From the NCBI GenBank assembly GCA_902803695.1, contig CADCQX010000182.1:1-10802 (forward strand): a DNA stretch of 10,802 nucleotides. The letters run 5' to 3'. This DNA is from Oscillospiraceae bacterium (GTDB lineage: Bacteria > Bacillota > Clostridia > Saccharofermentanales > Saccharofermentanaceae). Of this stretch, positions 6,013-10,802 are shown piece after piece. A model generated the notes under the pieces. It had not been told where the DNA came from. It did not search any database and saw nothing but the letters and a program-made list of their open reading frames with translations. Within the stretch, counting starts at the first letter, position 1. Each line of letters opens with the position of its first letter. The translations under genes and the position numbers were made by a program.

Positions 6013-8991
6013 ATGCTTAAAACAGTCGAAACTGCGTATGGTCTCGTTCGCGGTGTTTCAGGTAACAACACAAGGATCTCGGTCTTCAAGGGAATTCCGT
6101 TCGCGGCACCACCTGTAGGCGAGAACCGTTGGAAGGCTCCACAGCCATGCAAAAAGTGGGACGGCGTATACGACGCCTTTGAATTCGCACCGATCTCAAT
6201 GCAGGACCAGCCGGGTATCGGAACGGATATCTATTGCCGTGAGTGGCACGTAGATCCGGATATCCCTATGGACGAAGATTGTCTCTATCTTAACGTATGG
6301 ACACCTGCAAAGACTAAGGAAGATAACCTTCCTGTTCTCGTATGGTTCTTCGGCGGCGGTTTCCAGTGGGGCTATACCGCAGAGATGGAATTCAACGGAG
6401 AACAGCTCGCTAAGCGCGGCATCATCGTTGTAACGGTAAACTACAGACTCGGTGCATTCGGATTCCTTCCGCACCCTGATCTTTTCAAGGAAAATCCTGA
6501 TGCTCCGGCTAACTTCGGTAGCCTTGACCAGCAGGCAGGTATCAAGTGGGTAAAAGAGAATATAAGAAACTTCGGCGGTAACCCTGACAACATCACCATC
6601 GCAGGTCAGTCAGCAGGCGGCGGAAGCGTTCTCAATCATCTTGTAGCAAAGTCCAGCATCGGACTTTATAACAGAGCAGTCATAATCTCCGGTATCATCC
6701 AGACTCCATATATGAAGGATACAGTCATCTCACCAAGGACTGTTGATGATGCATGCTCATGGGGTGTTAAGTTCTTCGAGACTCTCGGAGTAAAGACTAT
6801 AGAAGAAGCACGTAAGATCGACGCGGCTACACTTAGGGAGAAGGCTTCGGATTTCCGTAATTCGACCGGTTTCTTCTTTACACCGATGATCGATAACGTA
6901 TTCCTCGACGGCGATCCGTTCAAGCTCGTTTTGGAGGGTAAGCATGCTCATGTACCTCTTATCTCCGGTAACACTTTTGATGAGTTCCCGAGCTTTATCG
7001 CTGCAGAATCCGATGAGGAATTCGCAAACAAGGCAAAGGAGATCTTCGGAGATAAGGCAGATAAGTTCCTTTCTCTTCCTGAAGCAAAAGAAGTCGTTAA
7101 CGGTAACCTCCATGCACCGCTTCGCGGAATCGAGTGCGCTGTTAAGACTGCATTCAAGTATAACGATCAGCCAAGCTACTATTACTGCTTCGAGCCTGAT
7201 ATCCCGGGATACGATAATCCTGGTACATTCCACTCTGTAGATCTGTGGTTCTTCTTTGATAACCTCCACGAGTGCTGGAGACCGTTCACGGGAAGACACT
7301 ATGATCTCGCAAGAAAGATGAGTAACTACTTCGTTAACTTCATCAAGACAGGCGATCCTAACGGTAACGATGTTGATGAGTCGGCTATGCCAATGTGGAA
7401 GCCATACTCACCTTCATATAAGAATGAGATGCACTTTACGGCAGAAGGTCCTGTAGCAAAGACCCAGGATCAGAATCCATCTTCCGAGTTCATCGACTTC
7501 ATCTCCGAGCACCTTGAGAGAAGTGCTCTCGGAACAGTTGCTTCTTCTGCAAGCGGTTCTGCCGTTCCTGCAGTTCAGCTTTATGAAGTTCCGAAAAAGC
7601 AGGCATTCAATCCGTACCTTCCGTCATGGGAATATGTTCCAGACGGCGAGCCGTATGTATTCAATAACAGAGTCTACGTTTACGGTTCTCACGATTTCTT
7701 CAACGGAGTGGCATTCTGTCCGGGAGATTATGTGTCCTGGTCTGCTCCTGTTGACGATCTCGGAAACTGGACATACGAAGGAGTTTCCTACAGAAGATCC
7801 GACGATCCGCAAAACGGCGACGACAGAGGATGTCTCTATGCACCTGACGTAACTGTCGGTCCTGACGGAAGATACTATCTGTTCTATGTTCTCGACAATA
7901 AGAGCGTAGTTGCAGTAGCAGTAAGCGATACTCCGCAAGGCAAGTTCGAGTTCTACGGACATGTTCATTATGAAGACGGAACACTTCTCGGAGAAAAAGA
8001 AGGCGATGAGCCTCAGTTCGATCCGGGCGTTCTCACAGAAGGCGATACAACATATCTCTTCACCGGTTTCTGCGGTCAGGGAGATAAGAGCCGTCACGGT
8101 TGTATGAGAACAGTTCTCGGCAAGGATATGCTCACGATCACCAAGGCTCCTGAGTTCGTTATCCCGAGCACACAGCACAGCAAGGGTTCCCAGTACGAAG
8201 GTCACGCATTCTTCGAGGCTCCTTCCATAAGGAAGAGAGGAAATATGTATTACCTCATCTATTCTTCTGAGGTTATGCATGAACTCTGCTACGCATATTC
8301 CGAAGATATCCTCGGAGAGTTTACATACGGCGGTGTTATCGTAAGTAACTGCGATATGCATATCGATACATATAAGCCGGCTGACAAGCCGACAGCTTAC
8401 GGTGCGAACAACCACGGAAGCATCGTTGAGATCAACGGCGAGTGGTACATCTTCTATCACAGACAGACAAACAATGACTGGTATTCAAGACAGGGCTGTG
8501 CGGAGAAGATTGTTTTCGATGAGAAGGGTCAGATAAAGCAGGTTGAGATCACATCATGCGGTCTTAACGGCGGTCCTTTGAAGGGTGAGGGCGAGTATCC
8601 GGCATATATCGCTTGTAACATTTTCGATGACAGGAATCAGAAGTATGTAGGCGAACATAAGGTTGCTTATGTCACGCAGGAAGGAAGAGACGGCGATCAG
8701 AATCTCGGTTATGTAAGAGATATCTTTGACGGAACGACTGTCGGATTCAAGTATTTCGACATCAAGGACCTTAAGGGTATCAGGATCACGACAAGAGGTT
8801 ACGGACAGGGAACGTTCGAGCTCAGGACATCACTTGACGGCGAAGTCCTCGCTACGTTTGATGTTACCTTTTGTACAGCATGGACCAAGTGCGAAGCGAA
8901 TGTGGATCTGAAGGACGGCGTATATCCTCTGTACTTCACGTTCAAGGGTGTCGGTAATCCTTCACTCAAGAGTTTCGAGTTTATTAAGTGA
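6013..8991 (+). CDS. Bifunctional type-B carboxylesterase / GH43 glycosidase with CBM6-like domain
   Basis: A 992-residue three-part enzyme. Residues 1-500 are a complete type-B carboxylesterase: EDCLYLNVW (88-96), oxyanion FGGGFQWG (113-120), nucleophile Ser200 in GQSAGG, probable acid Glu324 in GNTFDEF, and His407 in GTFHSVDLW. A Ser/Ala-rich linker (503-525) follows. Residues 527-850 are a five-bladed GH43 domain: general base Asp544 (PDGEPYVF), pKa-modulating Asp612 (YAPDV) and general acid Glu735 (FFEAPS). Residues 865-992 resemble a CBM6-type beta-sandwich, ending GVYPLYFTFKGVG. There is no signal peptide, so it should act in the cytoplasm on imported oligosaccharides. A likely role is removing acyl or feruloyl esters and then arabinosyl or xylosyl units; the exact substrates are not readable. 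ATG 6013 follows GAGGA with six bases between. It is divergent from the arabinose operon and closed by a terminator. No in-frame internal Met occurs near the junction, so a separate GH43 product is unlikely. Confidence 0.93.
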   Translation: MLKTVETAYGLVRGVSGNNTRISVFKGIPFAAPPVGENRWKAPQPCKKWDGVYDAFEFAPISMQDQPGIGTDIYCREWHVDPDIPMDEDCLYLNVWTPAKTKEDNLPVLVWFFGGGFQWGYTAEMEFNGEQLAKRGIIVVTVNYRLGAFGFLPHPDLFKENPDAPANFGSLDQQAGIKWVKENIRNFGGNPDNITIAGQSAGGGSVLNHLVAKSSIGLYNRAVIISGIIQTPYMKDTVISPRTVDDACSWGVKFFETLGVKTIEEARKIDAATLREKASDFRNSTGFFFTPMIDNVFLDGDPFKLVLEGKHAHVPLISGNTFDEFPSFIAAESDEEFANKAKEIFGDKADKFLSLPEAKEVVNGNLHAPLRGIECAVKTAFKYNDQPSYYYCFEPDIPGYDNPGTFHSVDLWFFFDNLHECWRPFTGRHYDLARKMSNYFVNFIKTGDPNGNDVDESAMPMWKPYSPSYKNEMHFTAEGPVAKTQDQNPSSEFIDFISEHLERSALGTVASSASGSAVPAVQLYEVPKKQAFNPYLPSWEYVPDGEPYVFNNRVYVYGSHDFFNGVAFCPGDYVSWSAPVDDLGNWTYEGVSYRRSDDPQNGDDRGCLYAPDVTVGPDGRYYLFYVLDNKSVVAVAVSDTPQGKFEFYGHVHYEDGTLLGEKEGDEPQFDPGVLTEGDTTYLFTGFCGQGDKSRHGCMRTVLGKDMLTITKAPEFVIPSTQHSKGSQYEGHAFFEAPSIRKRGNMYYLIYSSEVMHELCYAYSEDILGEFTYGGVIVSNCDMHIDTYKPADKPTAYGANNHGSIVEINGEWYIFYHRQTNNDWYSRQGCAEKIVFDEKGQIKQVEITSCGLNGGPLKGEGEYPAYIACNIFDDRNQKYVGEHKVAYVTQEGRDGDQNLGYVRDIFDGTTVGFKYFDIKDLKGIRITTRGYGQGTFELRTSLDGEVLATFDVTFCTAWTKCEANVDLKDGVYPLYFTFKGVGNPSLKSFEFIK

Positions 8992-9062
8992 ACTTATAAC
9001 ATGGGTAAGTTTTCATAATATCTTTCTGTCTTCTCCTCATGGACAGAAACCAAATCGTTTTT

Positions 9063-9089
9063 GGGGGCTGAAAGATCAGCCCCCCTTTT
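9063..9089 (+). terminator. Intrinsic terminator after the esterase-GH43 gene
   Basis: GGGGGCTGA (9063-9071), loop AAGA, TCAGCCCCC (9076-9084), then C and TTTT. This is a nine-pair G+C-rich hairpin with a short U-tract on the plus strand. On the minus strand the hairpin is followed by A residues, so it is not a canonical terminator for the convergent membrane-protein gene, though the hairpin may still slow polymerase. Confidence 0.85.
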
Positions 9090-9119
9090 AATGCGATTAT
9101 TCAATTACTGATCAGGAGA

Positions 9120-9920
9120 TCATCTCATGAAATATACGAGTCCGATGAAATGGCAGATGGCACCGAAGTCAACAAGGAAGTGCCATACCATGTGTGCGAA
9201 CTTGTACTTACCGGCGAAGAAGATAACGCCGACCGTGTAGCAGATCGTTCCTGCGAGAACGAGCCAGAAGCACGGGAGAGATGCTACGTGGAAGAATCCC
9301 GTAACGTAGAAGATGATCATCCAGCCCAAAAGGAAATATACGAGCCATGAAATGATCTGGCTGGCCTTGGACTTGGAATACATCAGAGATTTAAAGAGGA
9401 TTCCCGCGAGGGCAAGACACCACTGTGCGATACAGAATCCCAGGCCTACACCGCCTCCTACAAGGGAGAGCCAGATAGGCGTATATGTTCCTGCTATGCA
9501 GGCGAATACAAAGCAATAATCGATCTTACCCGTAACATATTTCCATGTTGTGCCTCTCATGGTGGAATGATACCAGGTGGAAGCGAGGAACATCAGGAAA
9601 GACGAGATCATGTATACGCTGATACCGATCACATCGATGATCTCTTTTCCCTCAGGAGCATGAGTATAAGCTCTGATACATGCATACGGGATCATGCAAA
9701 GGAAGAATACGGCCATAACAGCATGAGTAACCGAGTTACCGATCTCTTCACCTAATGAGAAGTGAGTCTTTTTGACAGGTCCTACATATCTGTGGGCAGA
9801 TTCATCCCACGAAAGACCTTCAAGACCCTTCTCCAAAGCATCGACATCATTCTGCTGTTCAACTTTTATATCTTCGCTGGTAGTAAGATACTTTTTCCAG
9901 AATTTAAGATTCTTGGCCAT
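9120..9920 (-). CDS. Hemolysin III / PAQR-family membrane protein
   Basis: A 266-residue seven-helix membrane protein of the hemolysin III (YqfA/PAQR) family. The biochemical role in bacteria is not settled; the fold carries a buried metal site related to ceramidase-like hydrolases, and the name does not prove haemolysis. After a polar N-terminal region of about 55 residues comes GEEIGNSVTHAV (57-68). Family metal-site residues are visible: Ser114 and His118 in STWYHS, Asp134 in KIDYCFVFACIAGTYTPI, and His243 and His247 in FAHMVWHFLVDF. Hydrophobic helices fill about 66-266. ATG 9920 is preceded by GGAG (9930-9927) at six bases, and a near-consensus promoter lies just upstream, so it is probably a single-gene unit. 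It converges on the esterase-GH43 gene and has no obvious link to arabinose use. The charged N-terminal extension is longer than in the compact family members I recall. Confidence 0.93.
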   Translation of the reverse strand: MAKNLKFWKKYLTTSEDIKVEQQNDVDALEKGLEGLSWDESAHRYVGPVKKTHFSLGEEIGNSVTHAVMAVFFLCMIPYACIRAYTHAPEGKEIIDVIGISVYMISSFLMFLASTWYHSTMRGTTWKYVTGKIDYCFVFACIAGTYTPIWLSLVGGGVGLGFCIAQWCLALAGILFKSLMYSKSKASQIISWLVYFLLGWMIIFYVTGFFHVASLPCFWLVLAGTICYTVGVIFFAGKYKFAHMVWHFLVDFGAICHFIGLVYFMR

Positions 9921-9949
9921 ATGATTCTCCGTGTTTTATTCTGTGTCAC

Positions 9950-9978
9950 ATTCTACAAGGGAAAACTATTCTTTTCAA
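9950..9978 (-). promoter_or_regulatory. Promoter of the hemolysin III-like gene
   Basis: On the minus strand, TTGAAA (9978-9973) and TAGAAT (9955-9950) stand 17 bases apart, each matching five of six consensus bases. The expected start is near 9943, with a leader of about 23 bases. It begins only about 10 bases after the stop of the upstream gene. Confidence 0.65.
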
Positions 9979-9987
9979 CCCTGCATA

Positions 9988-10101
9988 TTACTTAGGAGGA
10001 CCGAGCTCGATAGGTTTGTCCTTAGGTGCGTCAAGCACGATGACATCGTTGTTCTTCGGAGCTTCGAGCTGGATAACATCCTTATTCTCAGGAGCTTTGA
10101 T
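9988..10101 (-). repeat. Tandem 10-11 residue repeats at the C-terminus
   Basis: Within the coding sequence the tail reads as successive units APENKDVIQLE, APKNNDVIVLD and APKDKPIELG, then PPK and stop; a degenerate earlier copy APDEKPSIK precedes them. The units share an Ala-Pro start, a charged centre and an Ile/Val-x-Leu-acid end. Confidence 0.7.
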
Positions 10102-10802
10102 CGACGGTTTCTCGTCAGGGGCTCCCAATGGAATTGCGTCAAACGAGATATTGATATTCGGAGCTCTTACACCTTCAACTGCCTTTTGCGGCTGTTTCGG
10201 CGGGATCTGAGGCTTAGGCTCAGGTGCCTTTACTGCCTGCGGCTGAGGTTGAGGCTGAGGAGCTCTCACCTGCTGCTGTGGCTGAGGCTTTGGCCTTGGC
10301 TGCGGCTGAGGTGCCGGAGCCGGATCCGGAACTCTGATATTTGTCTTTGTCTCTGAAACAGGCTCTGTCTCAGGATTTGTCTTGTTATTTACAGGTGCCG
10401 AGATAACAGTTCCCAGGATATCCGGCTTTCTGGTCCTGACCGTAGGAGAATCGTTTGTCGGAACCGGTGCGAGTCTTTCTGCGATATATGCTTCCCTGTA
10501 GAATCTGAAGAGTTTGACCGCTCCGTAGGTGAGAAGCGACAAAGGAAGGATGAGCTTCGGGAAGAATTGTCCCGCCTTGTCTCCGACAATAGATCCGAGA
10601 CCTACGAACGGAGCATATGTCATGGAGTAGATCGCCTTAAGGAAGAATGCCTTGATAGTCGTTGCAATTCCAACATCAGGAGCTGCAAGCTTAGCAGCCA
10701 TACCCGGAAGGAACATTCCCGGGATAAATGCAAGAAGACCGAATGCTGCATTACCGAGCATAGCCCAAAACTTTTTCTTAACAGCCGTCAGGATCGGTAA
10801 AG
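9988..10802 (-). CDS. Unrecognised membrane protein with Pro/Gln-rich region and C-terminal repeats (5' end cut by window edge)
   Basis: The frame is open to the right edge, giving 270 visible residues; an ATG at 10761 exists but the reading frame continues upstream with sensible sequence (LPILTAVKKKFWA), so the true start is probably outside. Hydrophobic segments occupy about the first 95 visible residues (for example AFGLLAFIPGMFLPGM and LILPLSLLTYGAVKLF), with YREAYIAERL marking the membrane exit. Next come a Thr/Asn/Glu-rich stretch, a Pro/Gln/Lys/Arg-rich stretch (10186-10329), and a tail of short repeats of the type APENKDVIQLE / APKNNDVIVLD / APKDKPIELG before the TAA at 9988. The tail looks disordered and may be a spacer or protein-binding arm, on the cytoplasmic or outer face. 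No family is recognised and no function is assigned. Confidence 0.8.
   Translation of the reverse strand, partial: LPILTAVKKKFWAMLGNAAFGLLAFIPGMFLPGMAAKLAAPDVGIATTIKAFFLKAIYSMTYAPFVGLGSIVGDKAGQFFPKLILPLSLLTYGAVKLFRFYREAYIAERLAPVPTNDSPTVRTRKPDILGTVISAPVNNKTNPETEPVSETKTNIRVPDPAPAPQPQPRPKPQPQQQVRAPQPQPQPQAVKAPEPKPQIPPKQPQKAVEGVRAPNINISFDAIPLGAPDEKPSIKAPENKDVIQLEAPKNNDVIVLDAPKDKPIELGPPK
10186..10329 (-). repeat. Pro/Gln-rich low-complexity segment
   Basis: About 48 codons encode alternating Pro-Gln/Pro-Lys runs, for example PAPAPQPQPRPKPQPQQQ and PQPQPQPQ, visible on the plus strand as repeated ggctgag/ggctgtg-like hexamers. Such stretches form extended spacers and are prone to length change between strains. 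Confidence 0.75.

Noticed and set aside
7624..8460. Minus-strand open frame of 278 codons inside the GH43 domain
   Set aside because: It overlaps catalytic GH43 coding sequence on the other strand, with composition typical of a codon-usage artefact.
9101..9119. Short hairpin TGATC-TCCT-GATCA as a terminator for the hemolysin III-like gene
   Set aside because: The stem is only five pairs and overlaps the end of the gene, with no U-tract after it.

Overview
The window looks like a chromosomal segment from a plant-fibre-degrading member of the Clostridia, probably a gut or rumen Lachnospiraceae/Oscillospiraceae relative. The grounds are a YesM-type sensor kinase, a DUF6171-like cysteine-rich protein, a clostridial-type FGGY kinase, AGGAGG-like ribosome binding sites and moderate G+C (judged by eye, not counted). 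No mobile element, CRISPR array, rRNA or tRNA was seen.

Layout, left to right: (1) 1-1627, minus strand: a YesM-family sensor histidine kinase running off the left edge, with its own recognisable promoter. (2) 1709-5829, minus strand: a tight four-gene arabinose cluster, transcribed in the order GH51 alpha-L-arabinofuranosidase, 81-residue nine-cysteine protein (DUF6171-like), FGGY sugar kinase (probable ribulokinase), AraD L-ribulose-5-phosphate 4-epimerase, closed by a strong intrinsic terminator. (3) 5830-6012: a divergent control region with two perfect palindromes. (4) 6013-8991, plus strand: one 992-residue polypeptide joining a type-B carboxylesterase, a GH43 glycosidase and a CBM6-like domain without a signal peptide, followed by an intrinsic terminator. 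(5) 9120-9920, minus strand: a hemolysin III/PAQR-like membrane protein with a clear promoter. (6) 9988 to the right edge, minus strand: an unrecognised membrane-anchored protein with a Pro/Gln-rich segment and short C-terminal tandem repeats.

Taken together, regions 2-4 read as a cytoplasmic module for decorated arabinoxylan or arabinan oligosaccharides. The esterase half of the fusion would remove ester groups, the GH43 half and the GH51 enzyme would release arabinose (or xylose), and the kinase and epimerase would carry L-ribulose to D-xylulose 5-phosphate for the pentose phosphate pathway. L-arabinose isomerase (AraA) and a transporter are not in the window and must lie elsewhere. The most unusual items are the esterase-GH43 fusion and the cysteine-rich small protein translationally embedded in the arabinose operon. 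I do not see strong evidence for a wholly new multi-gene system.
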